Positions 31,874 to 42,267 of a DNA stretch of 64,000 bases are shown one piece after another (the first letter of the stretch is position 1; the number at the start of each line of letters is the position of its first letter). The stretch spans positions 52,006,019 through 52,070,018 of the forward strand of contig OX352761.1 of the NCBI GenBank assembly GCA_947095585.1, in the 5' to 3' direction. The translations under genes and the position numbers were made by a program. This DNA is from Nephrocerus scutellatus. Taxonomy: Eukaryota > Arthropoda > Insecta > Diptera > Pipunculidae. The notes under the pieces are model-generated. The model saw only the letters and a list, made by a program, of their open reading frames with translations. It had not been told where the DNA came from and ran no database searches.

Positions 31874-32095
31874 GTCAGTATTTTTTAAATTATTTTGAAT
31901 GTGATATATTGTAAATCACATTCCTTCCTTTTTATTTTATTTTGAATTTAATAAAGGGCTTAGCCCAACTTATTGCCGTGACGCAAGTCATTCAGGGAGT
32001 CCTCCCTTGGCAATAAGTCTCTATATAAAAAAAAAATAAAAAAAAAATTATCTTTTTATTTGAAGAAACTTTTTTAGCACAACGATCCCATAGTT
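31874..32095 (+). repeat. Terminal fragments of the CsRn1-like family in plus orientation, with retroposon copy 2
   Basis: 31874-31897 (GTCAGTATTTTTTAAATTAT) matches the 3' region of the family in the opposite sense to the adjoining pol. 31898-32050 is the second copy of the ~145-bp hairpin-headed retroposon (perfect GAATGTGAT/ATCACATTC stem). 32050-32093 matches the LTR end at 17641-17685. The AAATTAT.TTT flanks of the retroposon may be its TSD. Confidence 0.6.
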
Positions 32096-32565
32096 TCATT
32101 TATTTTAACAATATTTTCATCCTTTATATCTAGTTCCATATTTTCATCATTGGGAATGGAAGTTATAAATATTTATCAAAAGTATAAATTTTATCTGGTA
32201 CTTGAATTATAAAAATTATATAGAATTATATAAAAATAGGGAGAGTTTAATATTTCTTCAGAAATTAATTTACTACTTTCTAAGCTAATATAGCCACTAG
32301 TGTTGCGAAACTTTTCATTTTTGCGTTCTATTCGATCTGATTTTTTTTTTGTTTATTTGCTTGCTTTTATTAAATGGTCTTGATTCATATGTTTACTTTT
32401 TCTTTCCTTTTGAATATTCTATGTAGGTTGGTTATTGAGTTTGTCGTACTTATATCTTAGTGCTGTTTTGTGACGGTCTGCTCTGGAATTTTTAAAAAAC
32501 CCTTCCGTTCGATTTTCACTATAATCCTCTAATAATATTTAATTTGTTTATTTTTTCTTTGTTTG
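32096..32565. other. AT-rich DNA, nothing recognised
   Basis: No open frame with family resemblance and no clear repeat was found. Confidence 0.5.
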
Positions 32566-32672
32566 TGAGCATACATGCATGAAGTTTCTTTTTGTCTACA
32601 TTTCCCATGGCATTCGTAATGTCCATATGGAGTTGAAAAAGCTGTTTTTGCAGAATCAGTGGGATTCATTTT
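32566..32672 (-). pseudogene. Errantivirus/Ty3 RT scrap
   Basis: On the minus strand NPTDSAKTAFSTPYGHYE (about 32670-32617) is the palm segment that precedes the MPFGL motif in 17.6/297/gypsy-type RTs. The flank towards lower coordinates loses the frame. It probably belongs to the same broken copy as the 33675-33998 fragment, with the ~115-bp repeat element lying between them. Confidence 0.65.
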
Positions 32673-33660
32673 TAAATTCTCTATATTAACTTCACTTGCC
32701 CGTGTGTTTGTTTGTTTGTTGGTTTGTTTGTCGTGGAATCTTGCGATCAATTTTAAACCCATTTTCCAAAGTCCTATTTCATTGAAAATTTGCACACATG
32801 CATATCTCCGATGACAACACTATCTATTAAAATTTTGGGCCCCTCGGGCCTCCCATACAAATATTTTACAAAATTTTACTCACTGGTCTCACTTTAATTT
32901 TCTTCAAATTTACATGTGTATCTCCGATAGACAACACTTTTTGTAAAAAATTTGGAGACCCCGGGCCCCGGGTTCGTAGGGCCCCAAAAATGTTCTTCAA
33001 ATTGTATATACGTATGTATCTCCGATTAACAACTCTATTTGTAAAAGTTTTAGAGACCCAGAGCCACAGGTCATTGGGCCCCAAATTATATTTTTAAAAA
33101 ACTTAACCCGTTTTTTTTAAATTTTATATACGTGTGTATCTCCGATGGACAACACTTTATGCAAAAATTTTGGTGGCCGGGGTCGTGGGGCCCATAAAAA
33201 TTTTTCAAAAAAATTAACCCGATTTTCTTCAAATTTTATATACATGTGTATCTCCGATGGACAAAATTTTTTGTAAAGTTTTTGGAGTGAACGGACCGTG
33301 AGGCACGAGGGGTGCCCATATAAATTTTTTAAAAATTAGCTTGATATTCTTCAAATTTTAAGCACATGTGGACAAAACTTTTTTTAAGTTTGTTGAAGTG
33401 ATCGGGACCTGAGACCCGTGTGGTGTCCATGTAAATTTTTTAAAAATTAGCCCGGTTTTCTTTAAATTTTAACACATACCCATCTCCTATTAGAGAATTC
33501 ACATACAAATTTTAATATATTTATGGGTTGTTTTTTTATATGATGAAAACCTTTAGCAAGGTCAAGGGCTCAAAAAAAAAAAAAAAAAAAAAAAAACCAC
33601 AAACACTCCATTGTATGTTTCAAAAACAAACAAAAAATTATAAAGTATTCAACAAAAATA
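32673..33660. repeat. Array of the ~115-bp repeat inserted in errantivirus RT
   Basis: It starts with the common terminus TTTTTAAATTCTCTATATTAAC followed by repeated TTTG (near 32705). It then has successive units with ATCTCCGATGGACAACAC at about 32800, 32915, 33020, 33140 and 33250. A 25-base A run lies at about 33574-33598. The unit is in the same orientation as at 7680-9500. Confidence 0.75.
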
Positions 33661-33674
33661 AAATAAATTGTAAT

Positions 33675-33998
33675 TTCTTCTTACTTCAGAAATTTATCTA
33701 ATATCTCATCGATATTAGGGATAGGATGCTTAAATTCAATGGTTTTTTCATGTAACTTTCTATAGTCAACTACCATTCGCCATTTTTGTTCACCTGAATT
33801 ATCTACTATTTTTTTTGGGACTACCCAAATAGGTGCGTTATAAGAGAAACATTGTGCCTTGTTGTAATAAATATTTAACTTGACGTTCAATTTCTTTTTT
33901 GTGCATTTTAGGGTATCTATATATTTTACTGAATATGGGACTATCGTGCTCAGTCCTAGTGCTAGGTATAGTATGTGTTTTTGACGTAAGTTAATCAC
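33675..33998 (-). pseudogene. Errantivirus-like RT N-terminal fragment
   Basis: The minus-strand frame 33998-33681 contains [30 protein letters not shown] and [13 protein letters not shown], the fingers region of Ty3/errantivirus RT. Related but not identical sequence occurs in the intact-looking RT at 62535-61312 ([18 protein letters not shown]). So this is an older, different family member. It ends where the ~115-bp repeat DNA begins. Confidence 0.78.
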
Positions 33999-34141
33999 CT
34001 TCTTTTCATCAATAAATTTCCTAATTCTTGTTTATCTTCAAAATTTAAATCCTCATCTATTAATTGGCTCATTTGCTTTGAGTTGCAATATTCTAGAAAC
34101 TAGAGTGTGAATTTCATCATATTCATATAAATATGTTGCTG

Positions 34142-34295
34142 GTTTTTTAAATTCTCTATATTAACTTCGCTTGTCCGTGGCCGGCTGGCTGGCTGGCTGG
34201 TCCGATTTTCTGATCAATTTTTAACCCATTCCCAAAGCCCGATTTTATTGAAATTTTGCACAAATGTATATTTCCGGCGACAATACATAATCACA
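34142..34295. repeat. Single unit of the ~115-bp repeat element
   Basis: It begins at the same terminus (TTTTTTAAATTCTCTATATT), followed by a GGCTGGCTGGCTGG run, and has only one unit (TTGAAATTTTGCACAAATGT). It lies between the RT and gag scraps of the same errantivirus remnant. Confidence 0.7.
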
Positions 34296-34299
34296 CAAT

Positions 34300-34620
34300 A
34301 CAATCATAATTTTTATTATGGGAAGTAATTCTTCTTCCTGGTTATAGTAAAATGTACCTCATCATCTTTAATTTGAGTATTATTTATATCCATAGGTTCT
34401 ACCCCTAGTTTCCTATTATTATTATTATTGTAATTATAATTATTATTCCTATATTGTCCCGAATTGGATGACCTTTGATTGTTACCAAAATTTCTAAAAT
34501 GTCTCTGATTGTTATTGTTATTAGTTTTCACAATAAAAAAATATTTGTTCGAATTACTGGATCTCATATGTCACTATAATATTCGTTTATAGATCTCATT
34601 GAGCATCCTACCGATTTATT
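34300..34620 (-). pseudogene. Errantivirus-like Gag C-terminal fragment
   Basis: The minus-strand frame 34567-34316 is Asn-rich (NNNYNYNNNNNRKLG) and ends with VEPMDINNTQ and HFTITRKKNYF. This matches the layout of the Gag tail at 55682-56431 (VEPMDVNQ near its end). The capsid part is missing. Confidence 0.68.
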
Positions 34621-34794
34621 TTTGAGAAATTAAAATGAAACACACCATTAATGACTTAATCAATTATTATGTCTCTATCCTTATTTATGTTGAGAAATAA
34701 TTCTATAACTGATTTTTGTTTAGATTAATTTTTATGACATCCCGTTGGTGTCGATGTTTATACTCAAGCAAATATGCTTGGTATGCATTTGTTA

Positions 34795-35767
34795 CTATTT
34801 GTACTGGGGAGTAATTCTATAACTCACGAAATTAAACAAATTGTTGGGATATGGGACTGTTTTGTCTGTCATTCCCTGTGTAGGTGGAATTGCGGCTGGC
34901 TGGATAGGTCTTGCTGTTTCGATGCCATGTTTCTTGGATGTTTTGGCCTGTAATGGTTTACCTAACCTCTCGTTGCCATGTACCGATTGGCTGGGTTTCT
35001 TAGGCTTAACCCTGTTGCCGGAGGTTTTTGGGCAATGAACCGGTTTGGCAGACGGGTTTGACTGTCCAGTTTTTGCTGTGGTGTTGTCAGGTCTGATTTC
35101 CGCTGTTCCTTTTTTAGTCTTTTCGTCCTTTTTGAGTCGGAAATAGACCGACCAGAAGAGCCAATTGACCATGTAGTTAGAGCCCTTCAAATTCTCCGCT
35201 ATCTTTAGCGACGCTGAAACGGTCAGTTGGAGATAGTCATTTGCTCTATATTTGGGCGAGAGAATCTTCCAATCTGCGTTTCTAAGCTCTTTATTTGGAC
35301 CACCAGGCGCCTGCTTGTCTTTTCTTTTGTTTCGTTCCTACAGTGGGGAAGATAAACGAAGAAGATATGGTTGTGGGGGACTTCATCCTCCCCGACAATT
35401 TTGAGTTTGGCGTTGTCCCATGGTTTGAGACTTGGCACTGTTTTTTTAAGCCATTCAGCCATGTCTGCAACCGCGCAGCTTACGGATATCCAACAGTTCT
35501 TAGGTCGGCATTCCAGAAGGTTTGGGCTGATTCCGTCAGGAGAGAGCTCCGCTACTACGTCCATTATATGGTCTTGGATTTTGGACATCTGTGCCGTCTC
35601 TAATTTGACATCGGGAAAACATTGGTAGATAATAGCCAACCTGATTGCCTTCGCGGTGTCGCTATAGTGAGGCACTGTCCCGTCCGCTGTCTCTTTTTCA
35701 CCTAAGCCAGATATAGCTGTGGTACTGGTTGTTTCGGCTACTTTAGCAGTTGGAGCTTGCCTTTCTC
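34795..35767 (-). pseudogene. DUF4780-like ORF1, C-terminal part
   Basis: Minus-strand reading from about 35700 gives YSDTAKAIRLAIIYQCFPD, SPDGISPNLLECRPKNCWI, CAVADMAEWLKKTVP and LKPWDNAKLKIVGEDEVP, a pattern like the DUF4780 domain of insect non-LTR ORF1 proteins. After a stop at 35223 a second frame (35190-34795) runs through VNWLFWSVYFRLKKDEK into a Lys/Thr/Pro-rich tail. The N-terminal half of what may be the same ORF1 lies at 37590-37940, beyond a CR1-like insert. The open frame 36005-35223 fuses CR1 C-terminus to this domain and is not a natural protein. Confidence 0.6.
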
Positions 35768-36116
35768 CTTTTTTTGTATATAATTCGCGCACGCTTAAAG
35801 TGGGAAGGCAGAGTTTGGCAGAGCATTCCACATACGTGTTGTACGAATCCCTGAACTTAACTGTACGTCCGAAGATGGGCTTGAGGGTAAATTGATGAGC
35901 ATTTAGAGCGCCACAAGTATTGCGGTTGAATTCAAGGAGAGATGGCACGCACCTGGCTAGTTCACTTGAGCACCGCTGGTAGAAGAAGCGATAAAACAGT
36001 GACAAGCAGGAAACGTTCCTGTGGTGTTCAAGCGAATCTATTCATTCCACTGTATTTTTGTCACCGATAAGTTTTATCGCGCGGTTTTGTATACTATCTA
36101 GCTGATGCCAAGTAGT

Positions 36117-36385
36117 TTAAGGCGCACCAGACCATATATGGCAATTGTACATAAGTTTAGGGCAAATAAAAGCCATGTATATAGTAGCCAGATCAGGGGG
36201 AGTGATATATTTCTTGCACCGGGCTAGAAAACCTAAACATTTCGCAGCATTTTTGGCGCCGGTAAATATGTGGTCATTCCAACGGAGCTTGTCGTTAACG
36301 CACATACCGAGAATTACGAGATTTTCAGTATCCTCGATGCAGGTGCCATTCATGGATAATGGCATGGGATTTAGGATTCGCTTAG
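36117..36385 (-). pseudogene. CR1-type RT thumb region, copy 1
   Basis: The minus frame 36365-36117 starts MPLSMNGTCIEDTEN and continues LGMCVNDKLRWNDHIF and PKLMYNCHIWSGAP, the segment after the FADD box. It closely matches 39740-39490 of copy 2. At its upstream end it joins the N-terminal RT directly, so the palm with DISKAFD and FADD is lost. Confidence 0.75.
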
Positions 36386-37223
36386 AAGGCAGGATTTCGT
36401 TGGTTTCATTTCTTAAGCTGAAAATTGATCACCGTTTCTATGACCTTGGAAACAATGAATGTTAGTGCTATGGGTCGGTACGAAGAAGGAGACGACGGCT
36501 CGCCTTTTTTGGGTATGGGCTGAACAAAGGCTGTTTTCCAACATCTCGGGAAGAGACCAGAAGAATAGGATCAGTGAAAAAGCTTACGCAATGGTAAGCC
36601 CAGTTGGAAGAACACCTCTTCCGAACTAATGGGGAAATACCATCTGGCCCAGCGGATTTGTGAGTGTTGAGATCGTTTAAAACTCTAGCAACTGTACGAG
36701 TACGAATGAAAATCTGTCCCATAGAGTGTTCAATACTCGGGGGTGCAGGCGGCATCAATGCACAATCTGGAAGCGTGGAGCTAGCTGCAAAATGTGCAGC
36801 AAACAGATTGGCTTTGTCTTTAGAGTTGACAACTGGAGTGTCATTATAAATGAGCGTTGGAATGGACGACGAGGCTGTATTCTTGATTCTTTTTTACTAC
36901 CTTTGGGACATTGTAATATTTTTTGCCTCAATTTTTGGTCGTACGTGAATTTGACTCGCCGAAGATGGGCATTGCAATCATTTTTGGCTCGTTTAAAATT
37001 TGTTCGGTTTTCCTTGCTTTGCTTTGTAAGACCGAAAGCATACCTCTCCAATCCTAGAAGCCTCTTTACAGCTCGAGTCATACCATCCATCTTCCTTTGG
37101 TTTAACAGACTTATTCCTGGAAGGGATAAATTCTCCTATACCAATAAGGATGATGTTTGTGATTGCATCAGCGGTGGCATTTACGTTCCTATCGCGAAAC
37201 AAGCGACCAGTTAATTCTCCCAA
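36386..37223 (-). pseudogene. CR1-type linker and RT N-terminus, copy 1
   Basis: Minus frames give DGWYDSSCKEASRIGEVCFR (linker, near 37080), ANLFAAHFA (near 36800), VARVLNDLNTHKSAGPDGISPLV (near 36685) and FSPYPKKASRRLLLRTDP-like debris (near 36490). The motif SAGPDGISP marks the start of RT. Stops and shifts break it at about 36990 and 36750. Confidence 0.75.
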
Positions 37224-37294
37224 AGAAGTTCTTAAGGCCGTCCCACTTGGCTTTCTCGTATTGCCATACTGTTTTTTGGGAGTTTTTTCTCTAA

Positions 37295-37600
37295 CTAGGT
37301 TGTTATTAACAAGAAATTAGCTAATACTACACAATGGTCTGACGAGCCTAGAGGCGATAATACATTGACGGAGTATTTATCAGGACGAGATGTAAGGAAC
37401 AAGTCAAAGGTGTGTGTGGAATTATTTGCAATGTCAGGTATTCGTGTAGGCTCATTTACAAGCTGAGTAAGGTGATTAAACTCAGCGAATAACTTAACAC
37501 ACCTTCCTTTGGGTGTTGTCTGGCCAGAATGGCGAAGCCACCCAGAATTGTTTTGGGGGATTTTTTGGGCTGGAGTCGTTCGATCGGCCTCAGGCACTGA
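37295..37600 (-). pseudogene. CR1-type endonuclease C-terminal fragment, copy 1
   Basis: The minus frame 37597-37295 contains NNSGWLRHS, LFAEFNHLTQLVNEPTRIPD, HTFDLFLTSRPD and LGSSDHCVV, the last with the catalytic SDH. A matching stretch lies in copy 2 at about 42790-42545. The N-terminal half of the domain is absent. Confidence 0.78.
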
Positions 37601-38250
37601 GCTAATGCCTCGTCATGTGTGAGCTCCTTTTGCTTTAGAAAAGAGAGTCTTGTCCTAGCCGCTGCCCTTAGGTGCTAATGTTGTCGTTTACGGTCCTCAA
37701 GTAATAAACTGTTAAGTCCGTCACTTAGGTCAGTGGTAGTTGATGTGGACACATTGTCGAAGAATAATTGAACGTTTGAGCCTTGTGCCAGGACGTAGTC
37801 CACGGTAATGTTCGACGAGTCTGAACTGTCGTAATTTTTTTGTTCAATCTTAGAAGTAGGACCTGGGGGTCTTTAGCTTCTGAGATTGGTGCATTTGGAG
37901 GAGCACCGCCCTCAGGTTTTATTTTTTGTTCTCTATTCATGAGTTCTAATTTTTGAGGAGAAGGTCCACCGGAGCAGAGCCTCTTACTCTGGTAAGGCTA
38001 CTTGAAACCGGAGGTTACCAGGTATGCGGAGTTCCGTGCTAGCGACCATAATCCTCATGGCCATTCATCCCTCGGCGCATGTGTCTCACCTTGGATTGAG
38101 GATTTTTTATCGAGGTTCTCTCCTCTATATCCGTTGACTTCTGCTAGACAGGGTCACCACGGGTCGGCTGGGCATGTAGCCAAACAACGGTCTTGCAGCG
38201 AAAGAGGCTATATATTGCGCCTTGTTGTTGCCTTATCCCGGGCCAATGGT
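37600..38250 (-). pseudogene. 5' region and N-terminus of a DUF4780-type ORF1
   Basis: Minus-strand ATG at 37940 starts MNREQKIKPEGGAPPNAP. Further down, in shifted frames, is AAARTRLSFLKQKELTHDEAL (about 37660-37600), which resembles the helical segment found upstream of DUF4780 in such ORF1s. The upstream 37940-38250 is GC-richer and may be a 5' UTR. I infer that this and 34795-35767 were one ORF1 before the CR1-like insertion. Confidence 0.45.
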
Positions 38251-38321
38251 CAATATATCATAGAATATATATGTATAATTAATGTTAAATTGATTTAACA
38301 AATATTTTTATTGAATTTCAG

Positions 38322-38617
38322 GTGACAGCGAATGTGCACAGCAACCGTGGCTTACGACACCATTTGCTACACCTTCCACAGAACGTAAAATGACATACAA
38401 CGTGAGTCACAAAAAAAACAGACACGTTATTGAGCGATGCATTGCGGTCCTTAAAGCGAGATTTCGGTGCCTCAGTCGACAAAGAGTTTTAATGTATTCC
38501 TCTCAAAAACCAGCGTTAATTATCAACGTTTGTTCTATTTTACATAATATATTATTGTTAAATGGTGTACCACTACCACCAGATGTAGTGGCGACATTGT
38601 CAGGTGCCACCCTATGA
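38322..38617 (+). pseudogene. PIF/Harbinger transposase C-terminal fragment
   Basis: An acceptor-like TTTCAG at 38316-38321 precedes GDSECAQQPWLTTPF, followed by YNVSHKKNRHVIERCIAVLK, RFRCLSRQRVLMYSSQKPALIINVCSILHNI. This is the end of the DDE_Tnp_4 domain: the Asp of GDS and the Glu of IER are separated by 35 residues, as in PIF/Harbinger. Upstream of the acceptor no matching exon was found, so only the last part survives. The frame is open to TGA 38615-38617. Confidence 0.75.
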
Positions 38618-39037
38618 TTCATGATTTTGCGCAATTGGTAATAATAACTCCAACAGAATGTGCGAACGACTATGTTACACATTCCGTTGGTTACCAAAAA
38701 TTCCAATGCAGGAATTGCGCCATAAACTCATGTGATACATATTCAATGCAACAAAAAAAAATTATCAGCGAAGAAAAAAACTAAAACACTAATAACTACG
38801 CATGCAATAGCCATGGCATGTTACACATGCAATAGCCATTGCATGTTACACATGCCGTTGGTTATTAAAAATTCCAATGCGGGAATTGCACCGCAAAAAC
38901 ATGCGATGTATTGCGCTCACGTTCTGCCTACTAGCATTGGGTGAACGCGTTCTCTGTCGGCTGGTCCTTCCATTATGTTTAGCGTGTTAGACCAGCAAGA
39001 GAAAAAGTTCGACATTAGTCAGTCGATGGAAGAACAT
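38618..39037. repeat. Short direct repeats downstream of the Harbinger fragment
   Basis: A 65-bp segment (ATGTTACACATTCCGTTGGT and on) at 38672-38736 recurs with differences at 38843-38907. A ~29-bp CATGCAATAGCCAT unit is repeated at about 38800-38853. These may be subterminal repeats of the Harbinger element, but no terminal inverted repeat was fixed. Confidence 0.65.
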
Positions 39038-39184
39038 TTTTTTTTTTTTTATAATTCACGCACGCTCCAAGGGGTGCGCACCCTTATAATGCTCAGCTAT
39101 ATGCTTGGTACAGCGTGGGCGTAAGTGAAGAGGAGGAGAAAAGAGAAGATGTCTATGAGGTTGTATTTTGAATGCCTGTGGATC

Positions 39185-40195
39185 CTAGTGATGTGGGAAG
39201 ACAGAGCTTCGCAGAGCATTCCACATACCTGAATTTAACTGTAGGTCCCTAGGGGTAAACTGATGAGCATTTAGAGCGCCACGAGTATTGCGGTTGAATT
39301 CAAGGAGAGGTGACATGCAGCTGGCTATTTCTCTTGAGCACCGCTGGTAGAAGAAGCGATAAAACAGTGACAAGCAAGAAACGTTCCTGCGGTGTTTAAG
39401 CGAATCTATCGATTTCGCTATATTTTCGTCACCGATAAGTTTTATCGCGCGGTTTTGTATTCTATCTAGCTGATGCAAAGTAGTCTTAGGCGCACCAGAC
39501 CAGATATGGCAATTGTACTCAAGTTTTGGGTGAATAAAAGCCTTGTAAATGGTAGCCAGATCAGAGGGAGTGAAATATTTCTTGCACCGGGCTAGAAAAC
39601 CTAAACATTTCGCAGCATTCTTAGCGACGGTAAATATGTGGTCATTCCAACGAAGCTTGTCGTTAACGCACATACCGAGAATTGCGAGATTTTCAGTTTC
39701 CTCGATGCAAGTGCCATTCATGGATAATGGCATGGGGTTTAGACTTCGCTGAGACGACAGGAGACAGCATTGGGTTTTGAAAGCGTTAAATTCTACTCGA
39801 TTGATTTCTCCCCATTGTATTATGCTATCAAGGTCAGAATTTAACGTGCTTAACATACGAAGTTGTTTGAGTTCCACATCAGAGGTGGGGGGACGTTCCT
39901 CAAACTTATATGAGAAGCTGAGAGTGCTGTCGTCAGCGAAAGAGTGAATTGGATTAGAAGTCACAGATAAGAGATCATTAATAAAAATGAGAAAGAATGT
40001 CGGGGACAGAACAGAGCCCTGGGTAACGCCAGCATATACGTGGTGTATTTCAGACTTGAAACCGTCCAAAACAACTTGAATTGAGCGGTCCAAAAGATAG
40101 CTTCTAATCCAATGAAGCAGTTTATCATCGACACCATAAGCACGCATTTTAGACAAAAGAGCTTGATGCCAAACTCTGTCAAATGCCTTTGAAAT
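39185..40195 (-). pseudogene. CR1-type RT palm to C-terminus, copy 2
   Basis: Minus-strand motifs are SKAFDRVWHQALLSKMRAYG (near 40190), VYAGVTQGSVLSPTFFLIFIN (the usual PQG reads TQG), catalytic SFADDSTLSFS (near 39945), LGMCVNDKLRWNDHIF and YNCHIWSGAPKTTLHQLDRI. The C-terminus is RRNVSCLSLFYRFF to SGMWNALRSSVF, with stop at 39185. This is the most complete RT half of the family here. Its open frame reads ~30 codons into the hAT insert, which is not native. It is separated from its N-terminal half by 1.48 kb. Confidence 0.82.
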
Positions 40196-41679
40196 AAGTG
40201 ATGAGCAAACGCAAGACCAAGACCATTTCATCTCGGTCTTGGTCTTGGTCTTGGTCTTGCAAGTCGAGTCTTGGTCTTGGTCTTGCATTCGTGCAAGTCT
40301 TCGACTTGGTCTTGGTCTTGCAGCCTGAGTCTTGGTCTTGCGGTCTTGCAGAATAAAGTATTTTTTGATTAATAACTATATAAATGGTTGTATGTATGTA
40401 CATATTTTTTTTCTAGAATAACTGTGATATGCCTTGCTCAATTTTAACTAAACTTGTTAGTTGGTACACAACTTAAAATACACCGCTATCATCTCTATTA
40501 GTGCGGGTGGGGAGGGGAATATATGCGAAAATAGTCTAGAACAACCGATGTTAGTCCGATGTTATCCCATAGTTTTTGGGATCGCTGATATTATTAGTGG
40601 CAGTTAGACATCTATATTTTCTCTAGGGAATTACACGTGAAATAATATATTTGTATTACTGTTACGTTCATAAGAAAAAATAGTAAAACGTTATAAGGCA
40701 ACAGGATACAGGAGTGAATTAAGGTCAGATATATCAGAGAATTCATGTATAATCATAATAATCAGATATATTAGATAGCTAAGAAGAATATGTTTATTAC
40801 GCATTTTCTGGAAAAAAATTGTCGAAATAAAACTGGAACAGGCATTGAACTTGAATATCTGAAGACTTAAACAAGATAACAACTTTATTTAACTTTATTT
40901 AAACATTTATTTAGTTACAATGCCTAGTATTTATAAACAATTTCCGTTAACATGGGTCAGGGTGCACCAAAGTAAGCTTTTTCTTATATCCCCGATAAAT
41001 CATGTCAACATTGGAGAAAGACCCTTACTGTAGAACGGTTTTTTTCTTAGAATATACCCAAGAATCATTTCGCAAATTAATGAGCACGAATAAATGGACA
41101 CCCTATATACACACAAAACTATCAACATTTATGCTTAGCGGTTGATTCGAACAAAATTTGTTCAAGAAAGTCTAGACTTATTCTGTCAAAGGAACTTTCA
41201 ACATTTCTATTTGCAACTGATGCCATGACATACACGTCTTTGTTGACGGTTTTTTTTATATGACTTGTCTAGCATGAAAAAACCTATAACAAGAAAAACC
41301 CAAAAATATAAAATTATAAGGAAATAGCAATCTACGAGTGTATGAACATACATACATATGCCTGTAAATACTATACAACACAACAGACTCGCTGAAGATT
41401 TTAAGTTTTAAGTTTGGTATTGTTATATATGTACCTACAGGTATACAAATAAACATACGACATATGTAGGTTTTAAAAAAAATATCAACAGAGAAATTAC
41501 GTAACTTTAAATGCAAGAGTCTTGCAGTCTTGCAGTCTTGCAGTCTTGCATACATTTTTGTTGGTCTTGGTCTTGGTCTTGCAACTGAATGATTGGTCTT
41601 GGTCTTGGTCTTGCATTTTTTGAAAGACCAAGACAAGACTGCAAGACCAAGACCAATTATGCTCATCACTATTTGAAAT
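40188..41679. mobile_element. hAT-type non-autonomous element with hexamer arrays
   Basis: The 8-bp TSD TTTGAAAT lies at 40188-40195 and 41672-41679, splitting the codons of the RT motif DIS-KAFD. The element (40196-41671, 1,476 bp) has 11-bp perfect inverted ends AGTGATGAGCA (40197-40207; complement at 41660-41670). With the outer base, the right end reads TAGTGATGAGCA, a hAT-type terminus; the left outer base is A. Both subterminal zones are arrays of TCTTGG/CTTGCA hexamers (about 40208-40350 and 41515-41655). No transposase frame is present in the AT-rich middle. Confidence 0.88.
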
Positions 41680-42150
41680 ATCAAGTGCAACAGCTTTGCT
41701 TTCTCCAAAATGATGCAAAGATCGGTTCCACTGTTCGGTGAGATAGACCATCAAATCACCATTAGAACGTTGCCCACGAAATCCATACTGCCGGTCACTA
41801 AGGATTTCGTTGGTTTCAAGATATTTCTTAAGCTGATAATTGATCAGCGTTTCCAAGACCTTGGAAAAAATGGATGTAAGTGCTTTGGGTCGGTACGAAG
41901 AAGGAGACGACGGCTCGCCTTTTTTGGGTATAGGCTAGACAAATGCTCTTTTCCAACTTCTCGGGAAGAGTCCAGAAGAATAGGATAGACGGAAAAGCTT
42001 ACGCAATGGTAATGCCAGCTTGGAAGAACACCTCTTCAGAAATGCGAAATGCGCAGCAAACAGATTGGCCTTGTCTGTACAGCTGACAACTGGAATGAGC
42101 GTTGGAATCGACGAAGAGGATGTATTTTTGATTCTTTTCATGAGAGATCA
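41672..42150 (-). pseudogene. CR1-type RT N-terminus, copy 2
   Basis: On the minus strand ANLFAAHFAFLKRC (near 42055) shows an internal loss compared with copy 1, where the SAGPDGISP block lies between. The strand then gives KLFRLSYSSGLFPRSWK, LINYQLKKYLETNEILSDRQYGF (near 41850) and GDLMVYLTEQWNRSLHHFGESKAVALDIS, ending exactly at the hAT insertion. Confidence 0.78.
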
Positions 42151-42267
42151 AAAATTTTTACTACCTTTGGGACATTGTAGTATTTTTTGCCTTAATTTTC
42201 GGTCGTAGGCGAATTTGACTCGCCCAAGATGGGCATTGCAATCATTTCTTGCTTGTTTAAACTTTTT

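Larger units (their letters stand above)
35768..37600 (-). mobile_element. CR1/Jockey-type element, copy 1 (deleted core)
   Basis: On the minus strand, pieces of ORF2 run from endonuclease C-terminus (37597) through linker, RT start, thumb and C-terminus to a short A-run at about 35775-35768. The last ~18 bp before the A-run (GCGTGCGCGAATTATA) match the 3' end of copy 2 near 39055. Most of the RT palm is missing, deleted at about 36386. The element appears to be inserted into the DUF4780-type ORF1. Confidence 0.75.

Noticed and set aside
40179..40403. Open frames rich in Asp/Gln or Lys/Thr repeats in the hexamer arrays
   Set aside because: They are translations of the CAAGAC-type repeat in the hAT element, not proteins.
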